Shown here piece after piece: positions 46,646-58,000 of a stretch of DNA of 64,000 bases. The DNA is from Myxococcota bacterium. GTDB taxonomy: Bacteria; Myxococcota; B64-G9. The stretch's first letter is position 1; each line of letters begins with the position of its first letter. The stretch lies in the NCBI GenBank assembly GCA_022710975.1, contig JAKLGA010000006.1, forward strand, positions 186,001 through 250,000, in the 5' to 3' direction. Under the pieces are notes generated by a model that worked only from the letters and a program-made list of their open reading frames with translations, had not been told where the DNA came from and searched no databases. The translations under genes were made by a program, and so were the position numbers.

Positions 46646-47446
46646 TCAGTGACCCACCGTGAAGGTTGCGCTACTGCCAGGGACTGTCCCCCTCGTGCTC
46701 GGATCCCAGAGGAATTCCTCGCCGCATTGCGGGCAGCGGAAGCTGAGTAAAAAATCGAGTCCCATCTCCTTGACGCCTAGGTACGTATTCCCTTTTGCAA
46801 ACGCGTGGTAGAGCTTGGCGAAATCGTGGTGCGCCCTGCACTTCGGACAGTCCAGACCGGCTGAGACCACCTTCTCCACCTCGTCCGGCCAAGCCTCGAG
46901 CGCCTCCCTGTCCATCCCGAGGTGGCCCTCGATGAGCTTCCAGAGAGGGTCTGGAAGCGAATCGAGATCCTCTTCGCCCTGCAGGATCTCCATGATCTCC
47001 TCGCCGTGCTCACGGAGCAGCGCCACGATTCCCCCCTGCGGTACCCCGGTGACGAATGCGTACAACAAGAGGACCCGCTCCTGCTCCTTCAGCGGGATAG
47101 ACACATCCGGGGCTTCCATGCCAGCGCAGACCGAGAGGATCATGAGGTCGGTCTTCACCAGTCCGTCGGTGATCTTCTCGAGCTCATGGCCCGCGAGACT
47201 GAGCTGCACGGACTTGAGCATGTACATCGCCCTGGCGGACAGCTGAGCTTGCTGAACGATCCTGGCTCGCTCCTGAGGCGTGATCTCGCCGAGCCCAAAT
47301 GGGTCCGAAGAGGAGGCCGGTTCCTGAGACGCGGAGGGCGCCGCACCAGGAGGCGCGGCCGGCGGACGGGCGCATCCCAGAACCTGGCCGAAGCCGAGGA
47401 GGGCCGAGAGGAGAGCGAGCGAGAGCCGGATCCCGTGTGGTGTCAT
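46646..47446 (-). CDS. Orphan lipoprotein with C-terminal zinc-ribbon-like cysteines
   Basis: Not recognised as a named family. The 266-residue protein begins with a lipoprotein signal (LALLSALLGFGQVLGC, lipobox VLGC) and a Pro/Ala/Ser-rich linker. A helical middle part (about 50-195) follows, and a C-terminal pair of CxxC knuckles (CPKC near 200 and CPQC near 242) could bind zinc. I chose the ATG at 47446 because the signal sequence begins there; a frame 34 residues longer has no such start. As with the gene at 44658, its GC content looks lower than average and a repeat block follows its 3' end. Confidence 0.65.
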   Translation of the reverse strand: MTPHGIRLSLALLSALLGFGQVLGCARPPAAPPGAAPSASQEPASSSDPFGLGEITPQERARIVQQAQLSARAMYMLKSVQLSLAGHELEKITDGLVKTDLMILSVCAGMEAPDVSIPLKEQERVLLLYAFVTGVPQGGIVALLREHGEEIMEILQGEEDLDSLPDPLWKLIEGHLGMDREALEAWPDEVEKVVSAGLDCPKCRAHHDFAKLYHAFAKGNTYLGVKEMGLDFLLSFRCPQCGEEFLWDPSTRGTVPGSSATFTVGH

Positions 47447-47570
47447 CCCTGTTCCCCTGGCAGCGCCATCGACGATGGGCCGAGCGTACCATCGCCACCA
47501 GACGAGCCTCAAGGCTGCCCCTGCCCTCTTCCCTTCCCCACCCTTCAAGAAATCCTCTTCCTGTTTCTTC

Positions 47571-48269
47571 CTAGTTCGCCTCGGGCGGGGGCGGGACCGG
47601 GGCCAGGGGGGCCTCGAGGGGCGGGGCGGTGCCGTCCCGCATGAGTTGCAGCCCGCGGATCTTGCGCCGCACGGTGGGCGCGTCCTTGGCCTTGGGGGCC
47701 TCCTGCAGGTAGAGGGTCAGGATGTCGATGGCCGGGCCCAGGTCGCCCTTCTGCTGGTAGGCGTCGGCCAGCGCCTTGTGGAGATCGCCCTTGATGTTGG
47801 CCGCCAGCGGCGAGTCGAGCGCCGCCTTGTAGTCCGCGATGGCCCGATCCACGTAGGCGTGGTCCGTCTTGCCCACGGCCAGGCGCTGGTACACCCGAGC
47901 CCGGTTGTACTTGGCCGCCGGGTAGTCGGGCTTCAGCTCGATGGCGTGGTCGAGCTGCTTCAGCGCGTCCTCCCACTGGCCGCGCTCGATGTAGCAGTGG
48001 CCCAGCATGTTGTAGGCCACGGCGAAGTCGGGCTTCAGCTCGGCCGCCTTCTGGAACTCCTTGATGGCCTCGGTCAGCAGCTCCGCCTTCTTGACCGGAT
48101 CGGTGGTGTGCAGCCGGCGCTGCAGCAGGTGCTCCCCGCGGTCGCGCGCCAGCACGGCGTCCTCGCGCACGAACACCACCTGGCCCGAGCCGAGGGTGAA
48201 GAAGAGCACGAAGCCGATCGCGCCGATCGTCAGGATGATGGCGCTGGCCAGGATTGCGCGGCGTGACAA
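47571..48269 (-). CDS. Membrane-anchored TPR protein
   Basis: A 232-residue protein with an N-terminal membrane anchor (AILASAIILTIGAIGFVLFF) and three or four tetratricopeptide repeats between about 65 and 200, for example AIKEFQKAAELKPDFAVAYN and ALKQLDHAIELKPDYPAAKYN. A Pro-rich tail follows. It is probably a scaffold in the periplasm or at the inner membrane. The start is a TTG (48269) with GAGGC upstream, 8 bp after the preceding lipoprotein gene; no nearby ATG gives the anchor. Confidence 0.8.
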   Translation of the reverse strand: MSRRAILASAIILTIGAIGFVLFFTLGSGQVVFVREDAVLARDRGEHLLQRRLHTTDPVKKAELLTEAIKEFQKAAELKPDFAVAYNMLGHCYIERGQWEDALKQLDHAIELKPDYPAAKYNRARVYQRLAVGKTDHAYVDRAIADYKAALDSPLAANIKGDLHKALADAYQQKGDLGPAIDILTLYLQEAPKAKDAPTVRRKIRGLQLMRDGTAPPLEAPLAPVPPPPEAN

Positions 48270-48277
48270 GGGGCGCC

Positions 48278-48988
48278 TCAGGGATCGACCTTGAAGGAGA
48301 TCCTCACGATGACCTTACCCACGAGCTGTCCGCCGGGGATGGAGCGGGTCACGTTCGTGTCGAAGTTGAACTCGGCCTGGCTCATGAAGGCGAAGGCGAA
48401 GTCCTGGATGAGGTAGTCGCTCATGATCTGGCGGCCCTCGACCGTGAACTGCACCGCGTCCTCGCCGGTCGCGCCCGCGTGGATGGAGGCCACCCGGGCG
48501 ATCTTGTCCGAGTCCGCCTGGATCGAGGTGGTGTTGAGGTCGTCGAGGTAGAGGTCCAGCGCGGGCAGGTCGAAGTTCAAGGAGTTGGTGGTGATCTGGT
48601 ACTTGATGTAATCGATGTTCACCTTCGAGACCCTCCCGGTCTCGATGGCATCCTTCAGCGCAAGTTCGTTTCTGTAGTCCACCTGCTGCGCGGGCACCGA
48701 GATGGTCAGGGTACGCTGGATGCGCGGCACGTCCACGCAGGTGCCGCCGTAGCACACCTCGGTCGGGATCTCGGTCTGGTTGGTGAGGTCGAGGGTGTTC
48801 AAGGGCGGGTCCAGGGTCTCGATGTACTGCTGGAGCTGGGCCTTGGCCACGTCCGCGTCGAGATCGAAGGCGAACTCCTGTTCCGGGAGCTGGACCGTGA
48901 CGTCATCGCTCATGTCGAGCAGCCCGCAGCCGCCCGCCAGCCCCGCGAGCGCCGCGGCCGCCAGGACCAACAAGAAGAGCTTTTTCAT
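48278..48988 (-). CDS. Lipoprotein of unknown function
   Basis: A 236-residue exported lipoprotein: MKKLFLLVLAAAALAGLAGGC with lipobox LAGGC at residue 21. The mature part is acidic and strand-rich, with a cysteine pair in EVCYGGTCVD that may form a disulphide. No named family recognised. CGGAGGA precedes the ATG. It is the first gene of a two-gene operon with the TPR protein, so the two may form a periplasmic complex. Confidence 0.75.
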   Translation of the reverse strand: MKKLFLLVLAAAALAGLAGGCGLLDMSDDVTVQLPEQEFAFDLDADVAKAQLQQYIETLDPPLNTLDLTNQTEIPTEVCYGGTCVDVPRIQRTLTISVPAQQVDYRNELALKDAIETGRVSKVNIDYIKYQITTNSLNFDLPALDLYLDDLNTTSIQADSDKIARVASIHAGATGEDAVQFTVEGRQIMSDYLIQDFAFAFMSQAEFNFDTNVTRSIPGGQLVGKVIVRISFKVDP

Positions 48989-49027
48989 AGAGTTCCTCCG
49001 GGGAAGCGGCCCTCGCGAGCCTGGCCC

Positions 49028-49056
49028 ATCCTAGCTATGGCCCCCGGAACTGTCAA
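49028..49056 (-). promoter_or_regulatory. Promoter of the lipoprotein/TPR operon
   Basis: A perfect TTGACA (49056-49051), 17 bp, TAGGAT (49033-49028) preceded by GC. The predicted start is near 49021, about 33 bases before the ATG. Confidence 0.6.
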
Positions 49057-49129
49057 TCGAACCGGGGTCCAGGTTCCATCGGATGAGACTTGGTGGTAGG
49101 AAGGGATGTTCAAACCACGAGGAGGCTCC

Positions 49130-51208
49130 ATGCGCACCCGTCTCCTGCTCCTGACCCCCGCCCTGGCCGCCACCGCCCTCGGGCTGGTCCTGGCCTGCGC
49201 GGGCGGACCCCAGCCCGCCGGCGACGGCCAGGCCCACGTCCAGCCCCCCATCACGGGTATCGACCTGGCCGCCATCGATCCCGGCGCGAAGCCCTGCGAG
49301 GACTTCTACGCCTTCGCCTGCGGCGGCTGGATCGCGAATCACGAGATCCCGCCCGACAAGGCCCGCTGGGGCATGTTCGACCAGCTCGGGGAGCGCAACC
49401 TCGGGCTGCTGCGGGAGCTGCTGGAGGAGGCCGCAGCCGGGAAGTCCGCGCCCGAGGACGTGTTCGGCCAGAAGGTGGGCGACTTCTACGCCGCCTGCAT
49501 GGACGAGGCCGGCATCGAGAGGAGCGGGCTGGCCGAGCTGCAGGCCGAGTGGGCCAAGCTCGAGGCCGTCCAGGATCCCGCCAGCCTGGCCGCCGCGGTC
49601 GGCCGGATCCAGCGCAGCGGCGTCGGGGTGCTGTTCAACTTCGGCGCGATGCAGGACTTCGAGGACTCCAGGCGCATGATCGCCGGGGTGTTCCAGGGCG
49701 GCCTGTCGTTGCCGGACCGCGACTACTACCTCAAGGACGATCCCAAGAACGCCCAGATCCGCAAGAGCTACCTGGCCTACCTCGAGGCCATGCTGGGGCT
49801 GGCCGGCGTCCCCCAGGCCCGGGCGAGCGAGGAGGCCAGGGCCGTGTTCGAGCTCGAGCGCGCCATGGCCGAGAGCCACTGGAGCCGCACCGAGATGCGC
49901 GATCCGCAGAAGATCTTCCACCCCCTGGATCGGGCCGGGCTCGAGGGCCAGACCCCGGGTTTCGACTGGCCGAGCTACTTCCAGGCCGTCGGCGCCGTCC
50001 CGCCCGAGCGCTTCAACGCCTCGACCCCGCAGGCCCTGGCGCGCCTGGCCGAGCTCCTGGGGAAGACCCCGCCCGAGACCTGGCGCGCCTACCTGCGCTG
50101 GCACGTGCTGCGCGGCCTGGTCCGCTCCCGGGCGCTGCCCCGGGCCTTCGTGGACCGGGCCTTCGCCTTCAGCTCCGAGAACTTCACCGGGGCCAAGGAG
50201 CTCGAGCCGCGCTGGAAGCACTGCGCCGACCTGAGCGACAGCCTGCTGGGCGAGGCGGTCGGCCAGGCCTTCGTGCGCCGCCACTTCGCCGGGGACGCCA
50301 AGGACAAGGCCCTGGCGCTCATCCGCGGCGTGCAGCGCGCGCAGGGCGAAAATCTAAAGTCGCTCCCCTGGATGGACGCGGCCACCCGGACCAAGGCCAG
50401 CGAGAAGCTGGCGGCGATCGACAACAAGATCGGCTACCCGGACACCTGGCGCGACTACTCGGCGCTGGAGATCACCCGCAGCTCGCTGCTCAGGAGCCTG
50501 CTGGCGGCCATGGCCTTCGAGACCCAGCGGGATCTCGACAAGATCGGCAAGCCGGTGGACCGGCGCGAGTGGTTCATGAGCGCGCCCACGGTGAACGCCT
50601 ACTACTCGGCCCAGCTCAACGAGATGGTCTTCCCGGCCGGCATCCTGCAGCCGATGTTCTACACCCCGGGGGCCAACGACGCGGTCAACCACGGGGCCAT
50701 CGGCTTCGTCATGGGGCACGAGCTGACCCACGGTTTCGATGACGAGGGGCGCAAGTTCGACGCCCAGGGCAACCTGGCCGAGTGGTGGAGCCCGTCGGTG
50801 GCGCAGGAGTTCGAGCAGCGGGCCGCCTGCATCGAGCGGCAGTACGGCGAGTACGTGGTGGTGGACGACCTGCGGCTGAACGGCAAGCTGACCCTCGGCG
50901 AGAACATCGCCGATCTCGGCGGCCTGGAGCTCGCGCTCGCGGCCTACCGGGCCTCCAGGGCGGGCCTGCCGCCCGAGCCCGCGGTCGGCGGCTACACGCC
51001 CGAGCAGCAGTTCTTCCTGGCCGCGGGCCAGGTGTGGTGCGCGAGGACCCGGCCCGAGGAGGCCCGCAACCGGGTGGTGACCGATCCCCACTCCTCGCCC
51101 CGCTGGCGGGTGAACGGCCCGCTCTCGAACATGCCCGACTTCGCCGCGGCCTTCGGCTGCCAGGCCGGGGACGCGATGGTGCGCGCGGAGCGCTGCGAGG
51201 TCTGGTAG
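49130..51208 (+). CDS. M13-family (neprilysin-like) zinc metallopeptidase lipoprotein
   Basis: A 692-residue peptidase with a lipoprotein-type signal (LALGL-like region ending LVLAC). The N-terminal domain has PCEDFYAFACGGW. The catalytic domain shows NAYYSAQLNEMVFPAGILQP, the zinc motif HELTH (His530 and His534), the third ligand in GENIADLGGLELA (Glu591), and the terminal CEVW, which in the family ends the protein. The length is normal for M13. It cleaves oligopeptides outside the cytoplasm. GGAGG lies 5 bases before the ATG at 49130. Confidence 0.95.
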   Translation: MRTRLLLLTPALAATALGLVLACAGGPQPAGDGQAHVQPPITGIDLAAIDPGAKPCEDFYAFACGGWIANHEIPPDKARWGMFDQLGERNLGLLRELLEEAAAGKSAPEDVFGQKVGDFYAACMDEAGIERSGLAELQAEWAKLEAVQDPASLAAAVGRIQRSGVGVLFNFGAMQDFEDSRRMIAGVFQGGLSLPDRDYYLKDDPKNAQIRKSYLAYLEAMLGLAGVPQARASEEARAVFELERAMAESHWSRTEMRDPQKIFHPLDRAGLEGQTPGFDWPSYFQAVGAVPPERFNASTPQALARLAELLGKTPPETWRAYLRWHVLRGLVRSRALPRAFVDRAFAFSSENFTGAKELEPRWKHCADLSDSLLGEAVGQAFVRRHFAGDAKDKALALIRGVQRAQGENLKSLPWMDAATRTKASEKLAAIDNKIGYPDTWRDYSALEITRSSLLRSLLAAMAFETQRDLDKIGKPVDRREWFMSAPTVNAYYSAQLNEMVFPAGILQPMFYTPGANDAVNHGAIGFVMGHELTHGFDDEGRKFDAQGNLAEWWSPSVAQEFEQRAACIERQYGEYVVVDDLRLNGKLTLGENIADLGGLELALAAYRASRAGLPPEPAVGGYTPEQQFFLAAGQVWCARTRPEEARNRVVTDPHSSPRWRVNGPLSNMPDFAAAFGCQAGDAMVRAERCEVW

Positions 51209-51214
51209 CCGGGC

Positions 51215-52249
51215 TCAGCCAGGCGCCGGGGGCCGCGCGCCCAGGTCGGCCACGGCCTCGTCGGCCAGCGAGTAGGGATCGCGCACCCGGGTGCGCATCT
51301 TGTCCACGATCCGGCCCAGGTGATCCTCGGACATCAGGTACGACCAGCCCCGGGCGATGAGCGTGCGCCGGTAGATCTCCAGGAACTCCTGGCGCAGCCG
51401 GGCGCGCTGGAAGTCCGGCTCCTGGCTGGCTCGCAGGTACTCGGCCCGGTGGGCGTCGATGGCCTCCATCAGCCCGTCGATGCCCTCCCCGCGGAAGGCC
51501 ACGGTCTTGACGATGCGGGGCACCCAGGCCTCTGGCGCCACCCGCTCCTCCTCGGCCGCGGCCAGGGCGACCTTCCCGCCGTGGTGCATGAGCTCGGCCA
51601 GCGTGGGCCGCACCCCGCGGCCGAGGTCCAGCATGTGCTCGAGCTCGCGCACGGTGCGGTCGGCGCCCTCGCGGTCGGCCTTGTTGACCACGAACACGTC
51701 GGCGATCTCCAGGATGCCGGCCTTGATGGCCTGGATCTCGTCGCCCATGCCCGGGGTCATGAGCACCAGCGTGGTGTGGGCCAGGCGCTGCACCTCGACC
51801 TCGTCCTGGCCGACCCCGACCGTCTCGATCAGCACCACCTCCCAGCCCATGGCGTCCAGCGCGTGCACCACGTCCGTGGTGGTGTTGGTCAGCCCGCCCA
51901 GGTGGCCCCGGGTGGCGAAGGAGCGGATGAACACGCCCTCGTCGAGCGCGTGGTCCTGCATGCGAATGCGGTCGCCCAGGATGGCCCCGCCCGAGAAGGG
52001 GCTGGAGGGATCGACCGCCACCACGGCCACGGTCTTGCCGCGCGCGCGGAAGCGCCGGATGAGCTGGTCGGTGAGCGTGCTCTTGCCCGAGCCCGGGTTG
52101 CCGGTGATGCCCAGGATCATGGCCCGGCCGGCGTGGGGGTAGAGGCGCTTCAGCGTCTCGCGCGCCTCGGGCAGGCCGTCGTCGATCCAGCGCAGCAGCC
52201 GGGCGCCGGCCAGCACCTCCCGGGCGAGCAGGCGTGAGACGAAGTCCAT
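51215..52249 (-). CDS. meaB: Methylmalonyl-CoA mutase-associated GTPase
   Basis: A 344-residue G3E-family GTPase of the MeaB/ArgK type. It shows P-loop GITGNPGSGKSTLTDQL, AVDPSSPFSGGAILGDRIRM, ETVGVGQDEVEV and the base-specificity motif NKAD. It gates cofactor loading and protects the adenosylcobalamin of methylmalonyl-CoA mutase. It is the last gene of the seven-gene mutase operon, 39 bp after the four-helix gene, and converges with the M13 peptidase with a 6-bp gap. Confidence 0.95.
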   Translation of the reverse strand: MDFVSRLLAREVLAGARLLRWIDDGLPEARETLKRLYPHAGRAMILGITGNPGSGKSTLTDQLIRRFRARGKTVAVVAVDPSSPFSGGAILGDRIRMQDHALDEGVFIRSFATRGHLGGLTNTTTDVVHALDAMGWEVVLIETVGVGQDEVEVQRLAHTTLVLMTPGMGDEIQAIKAGILEIADVFVVNKADREGADRTVRELEHMLDLGRGVRPTLAELMHHGGKVALAAAEEERVAPEAWVPRIVKTVAFRGEGIDGLMEAIDAHRAEYLRASQEPDFQRARLRQEFLEIYRRTLIARGWSYLMSEDHLGRIVDKMRTRVRDPYSLADEAVADLGARPPAPG

Positions 52250-52288
52250 GGGATCCGGCCTCCGGCCCCCCGAGGTGACGGCGCGGCC

Positions 52289-53203
52289 TCAGGCCTTGCT
52301 GGCCTGCTCCCGCTCGCGGGCGAGCTGGCCCAGGAACTCGTTCAGCGCCTGGACCACGCGCTCCAGCTCGGCCTTGAGCTCCTCGAAGCGCTCCGCGTCC
52401 AGGCGGCCGAGGTCGAGGAGCTGCTCCAGGTGATCCAGCAGGCTGAACAGCGCGCCGCGGCTCTCCAGGGTGCGCTGGACGGTCGCGCGGAAGAGCGACT
52501 CGCCGAAGGCCGCGGCCAGGGCGGCGGTCACCGTGGTGGCGGCCGCCTTGATGCGCTGGACGAGGTTGCTGCGCTCGTCCTCGGCCAGGCCGTTGGCCAG
52601 CTCGTACAGCTTGCCGCGCACAGCCCGCCCGAGCTTGTGGGCCGGGATGTCCGAGAAGCGCAGGTACCCCCCGGGCCCGACGCCGGAGCGGGCCGCCAGG
52701 AGGAACTGGCGATCCTCGACCAGCTCGGGCGTGGGCGCGGGCCGGGGTCCGTCGCCGCCCGGACGCGGGGGGCGCATGTCGCGCCGCGCGCGATCGGGCT
52801 GCCAGACCGGGCTGCTCTGCTCGCCCTCGCGGCGCCGGTCGCGGTCGTCCCGCCGGGGGGGCGGCCGGTCGTCGCGCCGGGGAGGCGGGCGGTCGTCCCG
52901 CCGGGGGGGTGGCCGGCTGTCGCGCCGGTGGTCCGGCCGGTCGTCCCGCCGGGGGGGCGGTCGGCTGTCGCGCCGGTGATCCGGGCGATCGTCCCGCCGG
53001 GGGGGCGGCCGGCTGTCGCGCCGGTGGTCCGGGCGGTCGTCCCGCCGGGGGGGCGGCCGGTCGTCCCGCGCCGGACGGCTGTCCACGGGCGGCTCGGCCG
53101 CGGGTGGGCTGGCCGGCGCGGCCGGAGCAGCTGGAGCAGGTTGTTCGCTGGCGGGCCGGCGGCGGACCGTGGGAGTCGAGGGTTTCTTGGTCTTCTTGGG
53201 CAT
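52289..53203 (-). CDS. Arg/Asp/Pro-repeat protein with C-terminal four-helix-bundle domain
   Basis: A 304-residue protein. Residues 1-46 are Lys/Ala/Pro-rich. Residues 47-118 are tandem repeats: three copies of DDRPDHRRDSRPPPRR plus shorter DDRPPPRR units. Residues about 180-300 look like the four-helix-bundle (23S intervening-sequence protein, S23) family: a helix with AVRGKLYELANGLAEDERSNL, the LVQRIKAAATTV helix, ESRGALFSLLDHLEQLLDLG, and a final helix. The fusion and its location between mutase small subunit and MeaB genes are unexpected. The charged repeats suggest disorder or RNA contact. GGAG precedes the ATG. Confidence 0.75.
   Translation of the reverse strand: MPKKTKKPSTPTVRRRPASEQPAPAAPAAPASPPAAEPPVDSRPARDDRPPPRRDDRPDHRRDSRPPPRRDDRPDHRRDSRPPPRRDDRPDHRRDSRPPPRRDDRPPPRRDDRPPPRRDDRDRRREGEQSSPVWQPDRARRDMRPPRPGGDGPRPAPTPELVEDRQFLLAARSGVGPGGYLRFSDIPAHKLGRAVRGKLYELANGLAEDERSNLVQRIKAAATTVTAALAAAFGESLFRATVQRTLESRGALFSLLDHLEQLLDLGRLDAERFEELKAELERVVQALNEFLGQLAREREQASKA
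52850..53065 (-). repeat. In-frame tandem repeats encoding DDRPDHRRDSRPPPRR
   Basis: Three 48-bp units flanked by 24-bp half units, GC-rich and nearly identical, within the four-helix gene. It is an internal coding repeat, not a CRISPR array. Confidence 0.85.
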
Positions 53204-53220
53204 GTGAGCTCCGGCCCGCC

Positions 53221-53625
53221 TCAGCGCGGGCGGATGTTTTCCTGGACCCAGGTCACGATGTGCTCGGTGGAGGTGCCCGGGGTGAAGATCTCCCGCACGC
53301 CCTTGGCCTTGAGCGGCGCGACGTCGTCGTCCGGGATGATGCCGCCGCCGAACACGGCGATCTCCCCCGCGCCCTTGGCGCGCAGCCCCTCCACCACGGC
53401 CGGCATGAGCACGTTGTGCGCGCCGCTCATGATGGAGAGGCCCACCGCGTCCACGTCCTCCTGGATGGCGGTGGAGACGATCATCTCCGGGGTCTGGTGC
53501 AGCCCGGTGTAGATCACCTCCATGCCCGCGTCCCGCAGGGACCGGGCCACCACCTTGGCGCCGCGGTCGTGGCCGTCCAGCCCGGGTTTCGCCACCAGGA
53601 TACGAAGCTTGCGCTGCTCTGCCAT
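53221..53625 (-). CDS. Methylmalonyl-CoA mutase small (cobalamin-binding) subunit
   Basis: A 134-residue stand-alone B12-binding domain. The cobalamin lower-ligand motif DGHDRG is at 17-22 with His19, then [21 protein letters not shown] (Ser/Gly loop under the corrin tail) and [11 protein letters not shown]. It joins the large subunit from the neighbouring gene to form the active mutase, as in archaeal and some bacterial split enzymes. It starts 31 bp after the large-subunit gene. Confidence 0.93.
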   Translation of the reverse strand: MAEQRKLRILVAKPGLDGHDRGAKVVARSLRDAGMEVIYTGLHQTPEMIVSTAIQEDVDAVGLSIMSGAHNVLMPAVVEGLRAKGAGEIAVFGGGIIPDDDVAPLKAKGVREIFTPGTSTEHIVTWVQENIRPR

Positions 53626-53656
53626 GGCTCCTCGCGCTCCTTGATTCTCCCCGGCC

Positions 53657-55339
<1,683 letters not shown>

Positions 55340-55353
55340 GCAGGCCTCCTGCC

Positions 55354-55899
55354 CTAGCGCTCGATGCCCACGCGGGCTTCCACGCCGTGCTGGTAGTAGT
55401 GCTTGACGCACGTCATCTCGGTGACCAGGTCGGCCGAGGCGATCAGGTCCGCGTGGGCGTAGCGCCCGGTCAGCACCAGCTCCACGTGGTCGGGTTTCGC
55501 CCGGATGACGCGCAGCACGTCCTCGACCGGGATCAGCCCGAAGTCCACGGCCACGTTGACCTCGTCGAGGATGAGCATGTCGTGCTTGCCCTCCTCGAGG
55601 ATCTTCATGGCCAGCCGCAGCCCGTCCCGGGCCCACTCGATGTCGATGGCCTCGGGGTTCTCCTTGGAGACGAAGGTCTCCCGGCCCATCTCGCGGATCT
55701 CTAGAAAAGGCGCCAGGCGGCGGGCGGTCTCCAGCTCGCCGTACTCCACGTTGCCCTTCATGAACATGATCATGAAGACCTTGAGGTTGTGGCCGACCGC
55801 GCGCAGCGCCATGCCCAGGGCCGCGGTGGTCTTGCCCTTGCCGTCCCCGGTCAGGATCTGGACATAGCCGCGCTCGAGCTTCTTGTTCCCGGTGGCCAT
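55354..55899 (-). CDS. cobO: Cob(I)alamin / cob(I)yrinic acid a,c-diamide adenosyltransferase
   Basis: A 181-residue CobA/CobO/BtuR-type enzyme: P-loop [31 protein letters not shown], and [15 protein letters not shown]. It makes the adenosyl form of B12, the cofactor of the mutase encoded 15 bp downstream. It begins 4 bp after the acyl-CoA dehydrogenase stop, so the genes are tightly linked. Confidence 0.94.
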   Translation of the reverse strand: MATGNKKLERGYVQILTGDGKGKTTAALGMALRAVGHNLKVFMIMFMKGNVEYGELETARRLAPFLEIREMGRETFVSKENPEAIDIEWARDGLRLAMKILEEGKHDMLILDEVNVAVDFGLIPVEDVLRVIRAKPDHVELVLTGRYAHADLIASADLVTEMTCVKHYYQHGVEARVGIER

Positions 55900-55903
55900 G
55901 GCG

Positions 55904-57043
55904 TCAGTCCCTGAGCAGCATGCGGGCCAGCACCATGCGCTGGATCTCGCTGGTGCCCTCGTAGATGGTGGTCACCCGGCAGTCCCGCAGGTAGCGCTCG
56001 ACCGGGTAGTCCTCGACGTAGCCGTAGCCGCCGTGGATCTGGAAGGCCCGCGCGCACACCCGGTTGGCGGACTCGGTCGACACCAGCTTGCCCATGGAGG
56101 CCTCGCGGGTGAACGGGCGGCCCCGCTCCTTCAGCCAGGCCGCGCGCAGGACCAGCAGGCGCGCGGCGTCCAGCTCCGTGTCCGAGTCGGCCAGCATCCA
56201 CTGGATGGCCTGGTGCTCGGCGATGGGCTTGCCGAAGGTGCAGCGCTCCTTGGCGTAGCGCACGGCGGCCTCCAGCGCGGCCGTGCCGATGCCGATGGCC
56301 TGGGAGGCCACCCCGATCCGCCCGCCGTCGAGCGCCGTCATGGCGATGGGGAAGCCGCGGCCCTCCTCCCCGAGCAGCGCGCTCGCCGGCAGCCGCGCGT
56401 CCTCGAACACGAGCGAGACCGTGTTCGAGGCCCTGAGGCCCATCTTCTTCTCCTCGGGCCCGATCTTCAGGCCCGGGGTGTCGGGGGTCACCAGGAAGGT
56501 AGAGATGCCCTTGGGGCCGGGGCCGCCGGTGCGCGCCCAGACCACGTTCACGCCCGCGTGGGCGCCCGAGGTGATGAACTGCTTGGTGCCGTTGAGCACC
56601 CAGCCGCCCCCGTCCCTGCGGGCGGTGGTGCGCAGCGCCGCCGCGTCCGAGCCGCTGCCGGGCTCGGTCAGGGCGAAGGCCCCGGCCGGGTAGGCGCCCG
56701 AGGTGAGCTTCGGCACGTGCGCCTGGCGCTGCGAGTCGTCGCCGAACTTGCAGATGATCTCGGCCACCATGTTGGTGACCGCCATGGTCACCGCGGTGGA
56801 GGCGCAGGCGCGCGCGATCTCCATCATGGCCAGCGCGTAGGCCACCACCCCGGCCTCCACGCCGCCGAAGCGCTCGGGCACGTTGACGCCCATCAGCCCG
56901 AGCTCGGCCATCTTCCTGAGCAGCGCCCCGGGGAACTCCCCCTTGCGCTCGCGCTCCCCCGCCCCGGGCTCCAGCTCGGCCGTGGCGAAGTCGCGGGCCG
57001 TCTGCCGGATGAGTTGCTGGGTCTCGCTGAGCTCGAAGTCCAT
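55904..57043 (-). CDS. Acyl-CoA dehydrogenase
   Basis: A 379-residue flavoprotein with the short/branched-chain acyl-CoA dehydrogenase signatures AFALTEPGSGSDAAAL, FITSGAHAGVNVVWA, LDGGRIGVASQAIGIG, QIHGGYGYVEDYPVERYLRDCR and the C-terminal TIYEGTSEIQRMVLAR. The catalytic glutamate of the short-chain type lies in IYEGT. The exact acyl chain is unknown. It lies between the hydroxyacyl-CoA dehydrogenase and cobO genes, fitting fatty- or branched-acid breakdown to propionyl- and methylmalonyl-CoA. Confidence 0.93.
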   Translation of the reverse strand: MDFELSETQQLIRQTARDFATAELEPGAGERERKGEFPGALLRKMAELGLMGVNVPERFGGVEAGVVAYALAMMEIARACASTAVTMAVTNMVAEIICKFGDDSQRQAHVPKLTSGAYPAGAFALTEPGSGSDAAALRTTARRDGGGWVLNGTKQFITSGAHAGVNVVWARTGGPGPKGISTFLVTPDTPGLKIGPEEKKMGLRASNTVSLVFEDARLPASALLGEEGRGFPIAMTALDGGRIGVASQAIGIGTAALEAAVRYAKERCTFGKPIAEHQAIQWMLADSDTELDAARLLVLRAAWLKERGRPFTREASMGKLVSTESANRVCARAFQIHGGYGYVEDYPVERYLRDCRVTTIYEGTSEIQRMVLARMLLRD

Positions 57044-57061
57044 GCCCGATCCCCCCCCGCC

Positions 57062-57919
<858 letters not shown>

Positions 57920-57946
57920 GCGAGAGACCCTCCTGTGGACTCCAGG

Positions 57947-57975
57947 CAGGTACCAGCTATCGCGGCGGATGTCAA
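57947..57975 (-). promoter_or_regulatory. hbd: Candidate promoter of the acyl-CoA/mutase operon
   Basis: A perfect TTGACA (57975-57970), 17 bp, TACCTG on the minus strand, about 28 bases before the hbd ATG. The -35 is convincing, the -10 poor. Confidence 0.4.
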
Positions 57976-58000
57976 ACGCAATTGGGCGGCGGGCGCGAGG

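Noticed and set aside
52850-53065. CRISPR-like array
   Set aside because: The units are contiguous, have no spacers and are in frame, encoding an Arg/Asp/Pro repeat.
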